DNA from: Novosphingobium panipatense
Lineage (GTDB): Bacteria; Pseudomonadota; Alphaproteobacteria; Sphingomonadales; Sphingomonadaceae
Direction of reading: 5' to 3'
NCBI RefSeq assembly: GCF_002149965.1
Contig: NZ_MSQB01000017.1
Location: 1 to 64,000 of the forward strand
DNA length: 64,000 bases
Part shown: piece by piece, positions 52,965 to 63,184 of the stretch
Layout: each line of letters starts with the position of its first letter
How positions within the stretch are numbered: the first letter of the stretch is position 1
Position numbers and translations under genes: made by a program
Notes under the pieces: model-generated
Told to the model about the DNA's origin: nothing
Database searches by the model: none
The model's input: only the letters and a program-made list of their open reading frames with translations

Positions 52965-54312
52965 CCGATATCGCAAGCAGCGCGCCCAAGAGCGCTTCGC
53001 CTCGGCCGGACCTCCATCCCGCCGTTGCCGTGGGCGCCAATCCCTTTTCGCGCTGGGCGGTGCTGGCACTGGTCCTGCTCGGTTCGGCGCTGTTCCTTGC
53101 CCTGCTGTGGATGATCGGCACGGGCACCGGTTTCGGCACTACCAACGACGGGCAGGCCCATGCCGACGGGCGCGGCCTCAATGGCTATGCCGCCATGGCG
53201 CGCTATCTCGAACGGCGCGGTCATCCCGTCGTCCGCGCGCGCAATGCCGGGCAGCTCGACAAGGCCGGCCTGCTGGTGCTGACGCCGCCTGCCGGCGCGG
53301 ACGGCAAGGATATCGAGAAGATCGTGTCCGGGCGGCGCTATGTCGGGCCGACCCTGGTGATCCTGCCCAAGTGGATGGCGCTTCCCGCAGGCCGCCAGCA
53401 GAAGGACGCCAGGACCGGCTGGGTCAACCTGCAAGGCATGCGGCCCCTGGAATGGCGCGGCTTTCTGGACGACGTGTCGCTCGTCCAGGGCGATGTCGAT
53501 GCCAATGGCCAGCCCGCGCGCTGGGAGGGGCTCGGGCTGGCGGGGACTCTGCCGAGCCGCAAGCACCTGCAATCGGCGCGCGGCGAGACCCTGGTGCCGC
53601 TGGTGCGGGAGCAGGACGGGCGCACCCTGGCGGGGTTCATCGACGACGGCGGCAGCTATCCGGCGCTGGAAAAGGCGGCGCTCGGCCCGCGCTACGCAGA
53701 TGTCGAGGACGAGGACCTCTATCCGCTACTCGTCGTGTTCGAGCCCGATCTGCTGGACAACTGGGGCATGGCCGATCGCCGCGCCGCAGGGTTGCTGGAG
53801 GCGCTGGTCGCGGCGGGCGAACTGGAGCCTGGCGGCACGGTCACTTTCGATCTTACCATGAACGGCTTCGGCCGCGCGCAGAACCTGCTGACCCTGGCCT
53901 TCACGCCGCCGTTCCTGGCCGCCACGCTGTGCCTGCTGCTGGCCGCGCTCGTGCTGGGCTGGCGGGCGTTCCTGCGCTTCGGCCCGCCGCTCGCCGCCGA
54001 ACGGGCCATCGCCTTCGGCAAGCGCGCGCTCGTGGCCAATTCCGCCGGGCTGGTGCGCCGTTCGCGCCGCCTGCACCTGATCGGCGGGCCTTATGCCGAC
54101 CGGGCGCGCGAACGGCTGGTCCATGCCCTGGCCCTGCCGCGCACGCTGGCGCCCGAACAGGCCGATGCGGCGATCGACCGGGCGCTGGCCTCGCGCAAGG
54201 GCGATGTCGAACCTTTTTCCGCGATTGCCGCGCGCCTCAGGCACGCGCGCAAGCCGCATGATCTCGTCAAGGCTGCGCGGGATCTCCACGCGCTCGAAAG
54301 GATGCTGACTCG

Positions 54313-54316
<4 letters not shown>
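52961..54316 (+). CDS. DUF4350 domain membrane protein
   Basis: A 451-residue protein with an N-terminal helix (WAVLALVLLGSALFLALLWMI), a large extracytoplasmic DUF4350 domain (GLNGYAAMARYLERRGHPVV; a GATase-like fold as described for the family) and a second helix (FLAATLCLLLAALVLGWRAF) leading to a cytoplasmic tail. Related proteins accompany MoxR ATPases across many phyla. It overlaps both neighbours by 4 nt. Confidence 0.85.
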
Positions 54317-55347
<1,031 letters not shown>

Positions 55348-55365
55348 CCGGATGAGCGTGATTCG

Positions 55366-56694
55366 ATGAGCCTCGGTTCCGCCCCCATGGTTCCCACCGC
55401 GCGCGCGGCCGGGCTACTGGCGCTGGCCGCGCCGGTGGCGCTGGTGATCGGCGCCACCCGGCCAGAGGCCTGGGTCGTGGCCCCCCTTTTCGGGTTGGTC
55501 GTGCTGGCGCTCATCGTCGTGGATGCGCTGCTGGCCGGGCGGCTCGGGGATCTGCGCGTCGCGGTTCCGGGCGATGTCGAGGTCGGCGTTCCGTTCGACG
55601 CGGCGGTTACGCTGGACTTGTCCGGCGCCCGCGCCGCCCGCGTGGAACTGGCGCTGGAATGCGATCCCCGGCTGGCAAGCGGCGGCAGGGCGGGCCTCAG
55701 CCTGACGCGCGGGCCGGAAAACTGGGGTGGAACCCTGAAGCTTCAGGCCTCCCGGCGCGGCACCGGGCGGATCTCGCGGACATGGCTGCGCTGGACCGGG
55801 CCGATGGGCCTTGGCGCGCGGCAGTTTCGCGGCGATCTGGACAAGGACGTGCGGGTCTGGCCGAACATTGCCGCCGTGCGCTCGCCTGCCTTGCAGACGT
55901 TCCTCAAGGACGCGCAGTTCGGCCTGATCGCCCGCCGCATCCGGGGCGAGGGTACCCAGTTCGAATCGCTGGCCGAATATCAGCCGGGCATGGACCGCCG
56001 CCGGATCGACTGGAAAAGTTCGGCGCGCCACGTCCATCTCTATGCCAAGGAATACGAGACCGAACGCAACAACCAGATCGTCTTCGCCTTCGATTGCGGG
56101 CAGACGATGTGCGAGCCGATCCAGGGTATGCCCCGGCTCGACCGCGCGGTCTCGGCGGCGCTCGCCACCGGCTATGTCGCGCTGAAGGGCGGCGACCGGG
56201 TCTCGCTGTTCGGTTTCGCGGCGCGCCCCGAAGTGGCGACGCCCTTCGTTACCGCCTCGCGCGATTTCCACCGCCTGCAGCGCGCGGCGGCCGGGCTGGA
56301 GTATCGCTCGGAAGAGCCCAACTTCACCCTGGCCCTGGCGACTCTGGCCGCGCGGCTTCAGCGCCGCTCGCTGATCGTGGTCTTCTCGGACTTTACCGAT
56401 CCCACCAGCGCCCAGCTCATGATCGAATCGATCGGCCGCCTCGTCTCGCGCCACGTCGTGCTGTTCGTCACCATGGCGGATGATGAGCTGGAGGCGATCT
56501 CCGGGGCCGCGCCGGAAGACCTGGAAACGCTGTCCATGGCGGTTTCGGCCGATACCCTGCTGCGTCAGCGCGCGCTGGTGACGAAGAAGCTGCAACAGTT
56601 GGGCGTCGACGTGATCGAGGCGCCCTATCACACGATCGGCACGCGCCTGATCGACGCCTATCTCGAAATCAAGCGCTCGGGAGCGATCGGATGA
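55366..56694 (+). CDS. DUF58 domain protein
   Basis: A 442-residue membrane-anchored DUF58 protein. Two N-terminal helices (AGLLALAAPVALVIGA; VVAPLFGLVVLALIVVDALL) precede a beta-rich segment and the DUF58 domain with the signature GEGTQFESLAEYQPGMD and RRIDWKSSARHVHLYAKEYE. The following fold is von Willebrand A-like (IVFAFDCGQTM in place of a strict DxSxS metal site). DUF58 proteins are regular partners of MoxR. It overlaps the SpoIIM gene by 4 nt. Confidence 0.93.
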   Translation: MSLGSAPMVPTARAAGLLALAAPVALVIGATRPEAWVVAPLFGLVVLALIVVDALLAGRLGDLRVAVPGDVEVGVPFDAAVTLDLSGARAARVELALECDPRLASGGRAGLSLTRGPENWGGTLKLQASRRGTGRISRTWLRWTGPMGLGARQFRGDLDKDVRVWPNIAAVRSPALQTFLKDAQFGLIARRIRGEGTQFESLAEYQPGMDRRRIDWKSSARHVHLYAKEYETERNNQIVFAFDCGQTMCEPIQGMPRLDRAVSAALATGYVALKGGDRVSLFGFAARPEVATPFVTASRDFHRLQRAAAGLEYRSEEPNFTLALATLAARLQRRSLIVVFSDFTDPTSAQLMIESIGRLVSRHVVLFVTMADDELEAISGAAPEDLETLSMAVSADTLLRQRALVTKKLQQLGVDVIEAPYHTIGTRLIDAYLEIKRSGAIG

Positions 56695-57752
56695 ACCTCG
56701 CCGGCCTGTTCTCCAATTCGGGTCTGCCCGATTCCGTCGCCGCCATCGAAAGCGCCGCGCTGCGTTCCGACCGTTTCCGGCTGGAGCGCGAGGCGGATTG
56801 GCAAAGGCTGGAAGCGATCGTCAGCCGCATGGAAAAGGGGCGCCTGCGCCGCCTTTCCGACGAAGATCTGCTGGCCCTGCCGGGCCTCTACCGCACGGTG
56901 GCCTCCAGCCTTTCGATTGCCCGCGAGACATCGCTGGACGCCGCGACGCTGGCCTATCTGGAAGGGCTGGTGCAGCGCGCCTGGTTCGTCGTCTACGGTC
57001 CGCGCAGTTCGCTGTGGGACTGGCTGCGCGGCTTTCTGGGCGGCGGCTGGAGCGCGGCGGTGCGAACGATCTGGCTCGACATCCTGGTGGCGTTGGCGGT
57101 CATGGTGGCAGGTACGGCGGTCGGCTGGCTGCTCGTGGCGCATGACGTGGACTGGTATCACGCGCTGGTCGGCGGCGACATGGCGGGCGGGCGCGTGCCC
57201 GGCGCGACGCCGGAGGCCTTGCGCCGGACCCTGTTCGGTGAAGCCGACCGCAACGGCATGAGTCTGTTCGCCACCCAGCTTTTCAGCAACAATTCGCAAG
57301 TCTCGATCCTGGCCTTCGCGTTGGGATTCGCGTTCGGCATCCCTTCGCTGCTCCTGCTGATCCACAACATGGCGATGCTGGGGGCGATGCTCTGGCTCTA
57401 CAACGGCGCGGGGCTGCTGGTCGATTTCGCGGGCTGGCTGGCCGTCCACGGCACGACGGAGCTTTTCGCGATCCTGCTGGCGGGCGCGGCGGGGCTGCAT
57501 ATCGGCCGTGCCCTGGCCTTTCCCGGCAATCGCCCCGTGCTTCAGGCCACGGCCGAGGCGGGCCGCCGCGCTGCGCTGGTCATGACCGGGGTGGTGCTGA
57601 TGCTGATCGTCGCCGCGCTGCTTGAAGGTTTCGCGCGCCAGCTGGTGGACCAGACCTTCGGCCGCTTCGCGATCGGCGGCTTCATGCTGACCCTGTGGTG
57701 CGCCTATTTCTTCGCCTTCCGGGGCAATCGCGGCAAAGTGCGCAGCGCATGA
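56691..57752 (+). CDS. SpoIIM family membrane protein (stage II sporulation protein M-like)
   Basis: A 353-residue integral membrane protein with about six helices. A cytoplasmic N-terminal third (RMEKGRLRRLSDEDLLALPGLY) is followed by the SpoIIM/DUF95 domain (FATQLFSNNSQVSILAFALG; LLLIHNMAMLGAMLWLYN; VHGTTELFAILLAGAAGLHI). The organism is not a spore-former; in this gene set the domain is thought to act in envelope biology. It overlaps both neighbours by 4 nt. Confidence 0.9.
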   Translation: MNLAGLFSNSGLPDSVAAIESAALRSDRFRLEREADWQRLEAIVSRMEKGRLRRLSDEDLLALPGLYRTVASSLSIARETSLDAATLAYLEGLVQRAWFVVYGPRSSLWDWLRGFLGGGWSAAVRTIWLDILVALAVMVAGTAVGWLLVAHDVDWYHALVGGDMAGGRVPGATPEALRRTLFGEADRNGMSLFATQLFSNNSQVSILAFALGFAFGIPSLLLLIHNMAMLGAMLWLYNGAGLLVDFAGWLAVHGTTELFAILLAGAAGLHIGRALAFPGNRPVLQATAEAGRRAALVMTGVVLMLIVAALLEGFARQLVDQTFGRFAIGGFMLTLWCAYFFAFRGNRGKVRSA

Positions 57753-58702
57753 GCGTGGTCCCGACCCGCTATCGCCGCACCCGGCAGGACCGCGTGCTGG
57801 TGACGCCCGAGGGCATTTCGGTGCCCGTGACCGTCGCCAGCCGGGGTGCGCGGGCCGGAGCGCTGATTCTCGATTTCGTGGTGATCCTGGTGCTCATGGG
57901 CCTGACCACTTGGGGCCTGATCGAGATCGCGGGCGGCGTCAGCGGCATCGATCGCAATCTCGATCAGAAGAACGCGCTCGGCCATGCGCTGCAGTTCCTG
58001 GTGATCCTCTGGGTCGTGGCGATGTTCCTGTTCCGCAACGCCTATTTCCTGTTCTTCGAACTGGGGCCGCGCGGCGCCACGCCGGGCAAGCGGATCGTCG
58101 GCATCCGCATCGCCGCGCGCGACGGCGGGCGGCTTACGGCGGAAATGGTGATCGCGCGCAACCTGCTGCGCGATATCGAGCTGTTCCTGCCGATCGTCTT
58201 CATCATGCAGGCGGGCGCGGAAAGCGGCATGGGCTGGCTCGCGGCCACCGGCTGGCTGGCCATCTTCCTGCTGATGCCCCTGTTCAACCGCGACGGGTTG
58301 CGCGCGGGCGACATGATCGCCGGAACCTGGGTGCTGGAGCGGCCGCGCCAGAAGCTGGAGGCGGCGATGTCGGTCGGTTCACCGGCCCCCGTTCCTGCCG
58401 AGCAGCAACCGGATGCGCCCCGCGCCGGAGACACGCGCCGCCACTACCGGTTTGAGGAAGCGGAACTGGCGGTCTACGGCGAATACGAGCTTCAAGCCCT
58501 CGAACGGGTGCTGCGCGACGACCGCTCGCATTCGTTGGAGAACGTCTATCAGACAATCGCCCACAAGATCGGGCGGACCGACGGCTGGAACGACGAGCGC
58601 ACCTTCTTGGAGGACTACTACACCCAGTTGCGCGCCCGGCTGGAAGCGGGCATGCGCATGGGCCGCCGCAAGGCCGACAAGTTTTCCGGGACCCAGGGAT
58701 GA
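57749..58702 (+). CDS. RDD family membrane protein
   Basis: A 317-residue protein. After 25 residues the RDD domain starts with SRGARAGALILDFVVI (Arg-Asp-Asp region), has three to four helices and the second signature GATPGKRIVGIRI, ending at LFNRDGLRAGDMIAGTWVL. A soluble tail of about 100 residues, including HYRFEEAELAVYGEYELQAL and WNDERTFLEDYY, is unusual for the family. It closes the six-gene unit and overlaps the first acetyltransferase by 4 nt. Confidence 0.88.
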   Translation: MSVVPTRYRRTRQDRVLVTPEGISVPVTVASRGARAGALILDFVVILVLMGLTTWGLIEIAGGVSGIDRNLDQKNALGHALQFLVILWVVAMFLFRNAYFLFFELGPRGATPGKRIVGIRIAARDGGRLTAEMVIARNLLRDIELFLPIVFIMQAGAESGMGWLAATGWLAIFLLMPLFNRDGLRAGDMIAGTWVLERPRQKLEAAMSVGSPAPVPAEQQPDAPRAGDTRRHYRFEEAELAVYGEYELQALERVLRDDRSHSLENVYQTIAHKIGRTDGWNDERTFLEDYYTQLRARLEAGMRMGRRKADKFSGTQG

Positions 58703-59166
58703 CGCTTAAATTTTCGTTGGTGCAGGACGATCTCACCGATCGCCGGGTGCTGGACCTGCTCCAGTTTCATCTCGACGAGATGCACCGCTGGTCGCCGCCC
58801 GAAAGCGTCCACGCCATGCCTGCGGAGCGTCTGCGCCAGCCGGACGTGACGTTCTTTTCGGCGTGGGACGGGGAGCGCGTGGTCGGCTGCGGCGCGATCA
58901 AGCACCTCGATGCGGAGCACGGCGAACTCAAGTCGATGCGCGCCGCGCCCGACTATCGCGGCAAGGGCGTGGGCAAGGCGATCCTGGTGCGCCTGATCGA
59001 GGAGGCCCGCGCGCGGGGCTATGCGCGGGTCAGTCTGGAAACCGGGCGGCCCGAGCCGTTCCATGCGGCGCACGGGCTCTATCGCGCGCACGGTTTCGTG
59101 GAGTGCCCGCCCTTCGGCAGCTATGAGCCCGATCCTTTCTCCATGTGCATGACCAGGGAACTGTGA
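58699..59166 (+). CDS. GNAT family N-acetyltransferase
   Basis: A 155-residue single-domain GNAT. The acetyl-CoA pyrophosphate loop is RGKGVGKAIL within MRAAPDYRGKGVGKAILVRL, followed by VSLETGRPEPFHAAHGLYRAHGF, a pattern typical of PhnO-like and other small-molecule GNATs. It is translationally coupled to the RDD gene and to the next acetyltransferase (1-nt overlap). The substrate is unknown. Confidence 0.9.
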   Translation: MTLKFSLVQDDLTDRRVLDLLQFHLDEMHRWSPPESVHAMPAERLRQPDVTFFSAWDGERVVGCGAIKHLDAEHGELKSMRAAPDYRGKGVGKAILVRLIEEARARGYARVSLETGRPEPFHAAHGLYRAHGFVECPPFGSYEPDPFSMCMTREL

Positions 59167-59678
59167 TGAATCTGCGCCTCGCCGCCGCCGCCGATGCCGC
59201 CGCGCTGGCCGACCTTGGGGCGCGCAGCTTCGTCGCCAAGTTCGGGTACATGTATACGCCGGAGGATCTCGCCGATTTCCTGGCCGATTCGCATAGCGAG
59301 GCGAAGGCCGCGAAGGAGATCGCCGATCCGTCCATGCGGGTGTTCCTTGCCGAGGAAGAAGGCAGGCTGCTGGGGTTCTGCAAGCTGGTGCTCGCCTGCG
59401 GCTGGCCCGACCATGCGCGCGGGCAGAGCGTGATCGAGCTCAAGCAGCTCTACACCGATCCGCAGACCACCGGACGCGGGATCGGCACGGTATTGATGGA
59501 CCGGGCACTGGAAATCGCTCGTGAACAGGCTGCCGACGAAGTGCAGCTGTCCGTGTGGAGCGGCAACGAAGGCGCGCAGCGGTTCTATGCGCGCTACGGT
59601 TTCGCGAAAGTGGCCGACATCTACTTCATGGTCGGCGAGCAGCGGGACGACGAGTTTCTCTACGCCCGGATGATGTGA
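59166..59678 (+). CDS. GNAT family N-acetyltransferase, second copy
   Basis: A 170-residue GNAT starting at ATG 59166 on the previous stop (TGATG). Motif A is LYTDPQTTGRGIGTVLMDRAL, followed by LSVWSGNEGAQRFYARYGFAKV. Sequence outside the CoA site is quite unlike its neighbour, so the pair is not a recent duplication. The substrate is unknown. It converges with the S41 peptidase gene with only 8 nt between stops. Confidence 0.9.
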   Translation: MNLRLAAAADAAALADLGARSFVAKFGYMYTPEDLADFLADSHSEAKAAKEIADPSMRVFLAEEEGRLLGFCKLVLACGWPDHARGQSVIELKQLYTDPQTTGRGIGTVLMDRALEIAREQAADEVQLSVWSGNEGAQRFYARYGFAKVADIYFMVGEQRDDEFLYARMM

Positions 59679-59686
59679 GGCGTGTT

Positions 59687-60805
59687 CTACCGCCTCTGCC
59701 GGCGCTCCATGGGCAGCGTGGGCTTGTGCGAATCCGATAGCGCCCTGGCCTGGGCGGCGGGCAGGCCGAGGTCGGTGAGCGCCCGTTCCAGCGCCTGCTC
59801 CTTGGGCACGGCCTCATCCGGCGCGACGCCGTCTCCTTCCCAGTCCTTGCCGGTCGTAGGATCGTAAGTACGCCCCACCGGCAGGAAAACCGCGAGACCG
59901 CCCGGCAGATCGACCTGACCGCCGAAATGGTTCGCCCCGGCTGTCGGCTCTCCCACCAGGGTCGCGCGATGGGTGATCTTCATGGCAAGGGCGAAATGCT
60001 CGGCGGCAGAGGCCGTGCGGGGGCCGGTGAGCAGGTAGACTTTGGCGCTGCGCAGCCGGGTATCGGCATTGGGCGTGACCCAATGCTCGCGGCGCACCAT
60101 GCGCGGGTCAGGCAGCAGCTTCATCGAGGGGATGCCCGCGATGGGAGAGCCGAGTTCCTCTTCGGCGGCGCGCGGGCTTTCCATCGTCACCAGCCGCGTC
60201 GGTATGGCGAAGAGCCAGGGCAGCATGACGTCCATCTGCTGGACCCCGCCGCCGTGATGGGTGCGCAAGTCGAAGATCAAGGCCCGGGCGGCGGCGTGAT
60301 CGGCCATGAACTGCGCCATGGCGCGGGTGGTCGCCTCGTCGTCGGGAAATTCGTTGATGCGGATATAGGCCACGCCCGGCGCGATCCAGCCGGGCTGCTC
60401 GTAGAGCGGGATGGGCGGGCGTGTCGCCGTCGCTGCCGCGCCTGCCTGGGACGAGGCTTCCGGCTCGGCGGCCCAGACGCGCAAGTGGCCGTCCGGTGCG
60501 GCCGATTGGAGATCCGCAGTCATTGCCCTGGCGGCTTCGTCCTTCGGCAGCGCGGCGTAGCGACCCGCGCCGACGGCACCGCGCAAGGTGGCGGCATAGC
60601 GGGCGCCCTGCTCGGGGGAGATAAACATGCGTTCCAGCAGGTCCGCCAGCTTGCAGGCAGCCGCATCGTTGCTCTCGGGCGCTGCGGCAGGGCAGGGTGA
60701 GGGGGGAGATGACGACACAGGCGGCGGCGCGGCGAGCGCCGTCCCCGAGGCCAGCGCAGAGGCGATCGAGAGGGGCAGGGCGAGGGCTGAAACGATGCTC
60801 TTCAT
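59687..60805 (-). CDS. S41 family peptidase, exported
   Basis: A 372-residue protein with a signal peptide (MKSIVSALALPLSIASALA to TALAAP). The C-terminal part is the S41/tail-specific protease domain: GVAYIRINEFPDDEATTRAM, LIFDLRTHHGGGVQQMD, and GPRTASAAEHFALAMK with the candidate nucleophile Ser of TASAAE. GEPTAGANHFGG and GDGVAPDEAVP complete the fold. It lacks an obvious PDZ domain, as in the C-terminal-only S41 group. The target is unknown. It is divergent from ispG across 145 bp. Confidence 0.88.
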   Translation of the reverse strand: MKSIVSALALPLSIASALASGTALAAPPPVSSSPPSPCPAAAPESNDAAACKLADLLERMFISPEQGARYAATLRGAVGAGRYAALPKDEAARAMTADLQSAAPDGHLRVWAAEPEASSQAGAAATATRPPIPLYEQPGWIAPGVAYIRINEFPDDEATTRAMAQFMADHAAARALIFDLRTHHGGGVQQMDVMLPWLFAIPTRLVTMESPRAAEEELGSPIAGIPSMKLLPDPRMVRREHWVTPNADTRLRSAKVYLLTGPRTASAAEHFALAMKITHRATLVGEPTAGANHFGGQVDLPGGLAVFLPVGRTYDPTTGKDWEGDGVAPDEAVPKEQALERALTDLGLPAAQARALSDSHKPTLPMERRQRR

Positions 60806-60950
60806 GGCGGACTTTCGGGTGTCTTCTCTGCCTTGGAGAATGCCCCGATTCCCCGGAAAACGACAAATGCCCCCGACGGCAGGTTTCAGGCTTTCGTCGA
60901 ATGCCGCAATGGTGCTTCAAACCGTCACCGCAAAGGCCTATAGGGGCGGC

Positions 60951-62090
60951 ATGTCATCCGTACGTCCCTGGCGCGACATCGAGCGCCGCAAGAGCCGCCA
61001 GATCATGGTCGGCAATGTGCCCGTCGGCGGCGATGCCCCGATCACGGTGCAGACCATGACCAATACCCTCACGTCCGACGCGAAGGCGACGATCGAACAG
61101 ATCCGCCGCTGCGAGGATGCCGGGGCGGACCTGATCCGCGTTTCCTGCCCGGACGTGGAGAGCACGGCGGCGATGAAGGAAATCGTCCGCGCCGCCCGTG
61201 TGCCGCTGATCGCGGACATCCATTTCCATTACAAGCGGGCGCTTGAGGCCGCCGATGCCGGTGCCGCCTGCCTGCGCATCAATCCCGGCAATATCGGCTC
61301 CGACGACCGCGTTGCCGAAGTGGTGCGCGCCGCCAAGGCCAACGGCTGTGCGATCCGCATCGGCGTCAATGCGGGCAGTCTCGAAAAGGACCTTCTGGAA
61401 AAGTACGGCGAGCCGTGCCCCGAAGCGCTCGTCGAATCGGCGCTGGATCACATCAAGCTGCTCCAGGATCATGACTTCCACGAATACAAGGTGGCGGTGA
61501 AGGCCAGCGACGTGTTCCTGGCCGTTGCCGCCTATCAGGGCCTTGCCGATGCGGTGGACTGTCCGCTGCACCTGGGCATTACCGAGGCGGGCGGGCTGAT
61601 CGGGGGCACCGTGAAGTCCTCCATCGGCATGGGCATGCTGCTCTGGTCCGGCATCGGCGACACCCTGCGCGTCTCGCTTTCGGCTGAGCCGGAAGAGGAA
61701 GTGCGCGTCGGCTTCGAGATGCTCAAGGCGCTGGGCCTGCGGACGCGCGGCGTGCGCGTGGTGTCCTGCCCCAGCTGTGCGCGGCAGGGCTTCGACGTGA
61801 TCCGCACGGTAGAGGCGCTGGAAGACCGCCTCCAGCACATCAAGACCCCACTCTCGCTCTCGGTGCTCGGCTGCGTCGTGAACGGCCCCGGCGAGGCGCG
61901 CGAGACCGACATCGGCCTGACCGGTGGCGGCAACGGCAAGCACATGGTCTACCTTTCGGGCGTGACCGACCATGTCGTCCAGTCCGAGGACATGCTCGAC
62001 CATATCGTCAAGCTGGTAGAGGCCAAGGCCGCCGAGATCGAAGCGGCGAACGAGGCACAGGCCCAGGCCCCGGCCCAGGCAGCCGAATGA
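60951..62090 (+). CDS. ispG: 4-hydroxy-3-methylbut-2-en-1-yl diphosphate synthase
   Basis: Penultimate step of the MEP isoprenoid pathway, a [4Fe-4S] reductase. The 379 residues start at ATG 60951 after AGGGGCGG. Substrate-binding landmarks are VQTMTNTLTSD, ADIHFHYKRAL and RINPGNIG; the cluster Cys are in SCPSCARQGFDV and VLGCVVNGPGEAR. The C-terminal 25 residues are an Ala/Glu/Gln-rich tail. Isoprenoid supply would feed undecaprenyl phosphate. Confidence 0.96.
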   Translation: MSSVRPWRDIERRKSRQIMVGNVPVGGDAPITVQTMTNTLTSDAKATIEQIRRCEDAGADLIRVSCPDVESTAAMKEIVRAARVPLIADIHFHYKRALEAADAGAACLRINPGNIGSDDRVAEVVRAAKANGCAIRIGVNAGSLEKDLLEKYGEPCPEALVESALDHIKLLQDHDFHEYKVAVKASDVFLAVAAYQGLADAVDCPLHLGITEAGGLIGGTVKSSIGMGMLLWSGIGDTLRVSLSAEPEEEVRVGFEMLKALGLRTRGVRVVSCPSCARQGFDVIRTVEALEDRLQHIKTPLSLSVLGCVVNGPGEARETDIGLTGGGNGKHMVYLSGVTDHVVQSEDMLDHIVKLVEAKAAEIEAANEAQAQAPAQAAE

Positions 62091-62100
62091 CTCCTGCCGA

Positions 62101-62841
62101 ATGAGTTTCAGCCAGCGCATGGGCGGGGAGGTACGCGCTTTCCTCGCCTCGCTGCGTGACGGCGTCAGGCTGTGGAAGCTGGCGCCGATCATCCCCGCGC
62201 TCGCCGTGCTGCCGGAGTTCGCGCAGCATGTCGTCGAGATAAGGCTGGGCATGTTCGCCAGCCACGATGCCTTCGCTGCGTTCGGTTCCGCGCCCGCGCG
62301 GATGTCGCTGGGGGCGATCAAGATGGCGGGGTTCCTTATCGCCATCCTGCTGGCCGCGCGCTTCTGGGCCAATCGGGCGGAAGGCGCGCGGTTCTGGAGC
62401 CTTGCCGGGATCGGCTGGAAGCAGGTGCTGCTGGGCTTTGCCGTGCAGGTGCTGTGCTCGATCCCCGGCCTCTTCGACTTTCGCCTGCCGCCTGCCGGGC
62501 AGTTCGCACTTTCGGGATCGCTCTTCGTGGCCAGCCTGCCGGGTCTGGTGCTGATGATCGGCGGACTGCTGGGAGACCGGACCAGCGGGTTGAAGCACGC
62601 CTATCGGAACGGCTGGGGGCAGGCGTTGCGCATGGCGCTCTTTACCGGGCCGGTCTTCGCGCTGTTGCAGCAGCTCCATCACGGCAACCACGTCTTCGCG
62701 CTCGGCAAGCCCTTGGCGGTGGTCTGGGGATTGATGACCTGGGATGCCCTGCTGGTCGGCCTGATCGCGACCATGGTGGGGACGGGGCTTTACTACGGCT
62801 ATCGGGGCGGGCGCTTCCTTAGCTCGTCATTGCGAGCGTAG
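62101..62841 (+). CDS. Six-helix membrane protein, unknown
   Basis: A 246-residue inner-membrane protein with about six helices, 10 nt after ispG and probably co-transcribed. Noticeable segments are LWKLAPIIPALAVLPEFAQHVVE, KMAGFLIAILLAARFWANR, GQFALSGSLFVASLPGLVLM and TWDALLVGLIATMVGTGLYY, with an HHGNH cluster in the fifth loop. No domain is recognised. Confidence 0.75.
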   Translation: MSFSQRMGGEVRAFLASLRDGVRLWKLAPIIPALAVLPEFAQHVVEIRLGMFASHDAFAAFGSAPARMSLGAIKMAGFLIAILLAARFWANRAEGARFWSLAGIGWKQVLLGFAVQVLCSIPGLFDFRLPPAGQFALSGSLFVASLPGLVLMIGGLLGDRTSGLKHAYRNGWGQALRMALFTGPVFALLQQLHHGNHVFALGKPLAVVWGLMTWDALLVGLIATMVGTGLYYGYRGGRFLSSSLRA

Positions 62842-62887
62842 CGCGCCGCTCGATCGAGATGCCAGGTCGAGGGGGCAGGGGCCGTCC

Positions 62888-62995
62888 TCAGGCCACCCCT
62901 CCGATCCCCGCAAGGCTGGACCAGACTGCGAACGCGGCCATGGCGATGACCGAGGCCATCGCTGCGGGTACGAACTTGGACTCGGGGTTGCCCAT
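62888..62995 (-). CDS. Short membrane-helix microprotein (35 residues)
   Basis: A short frame in the gap 62842-63184, starting at ATG 62995 with AAGG nine bases upstream. After MGNPESKFVPAA it has one hydrophobic helix (ASVIAMAAFAVWSSLAGIGG). This resembles small conserved membrane peptides of sphingomonads as I remember them. It is too short for confidence from composition alone. The rest of the gap holds the rpoC terminator and nothing else recognised. Confidence 0.4.
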   Translation of the reverse strand: MGNPESKFVPAAMASVIAMAAFAVWSSLAGIGGVA

Positions 62996-63121
62996 CTGGA
63001 ATCAGCCTTGCGGAGCGAACGGAAGGTAGCCCCTCTATGCCCGTGACGGGGCGGGTAGGCCATGTCGCCGGTCGAGCTTGGTAAGCCGCCCATCGAAGCG
63101 TTTGTCATCGAACTTCATGCA

Positions 63122-63155
63122 AAAGGCCCCGCCGGATCGCTCCGGCGGGGCCTTT
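63122..63155 (-). terminator. Terminator of rpoC
   Basis: AAAGGCCCCGCCGGA (63122-63136) and TCCGGCGGGGCCTTT (63141-63155) form a perfect 15-bp stem with a TCGC loop, T-rich on the minus strand. It lies 30 nt past the rpoC stop. Confidence 0.95.
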
Positions 63156-63184
63156 CGTGTGCCTGTCAGGCGGAGGCGGGAAGC

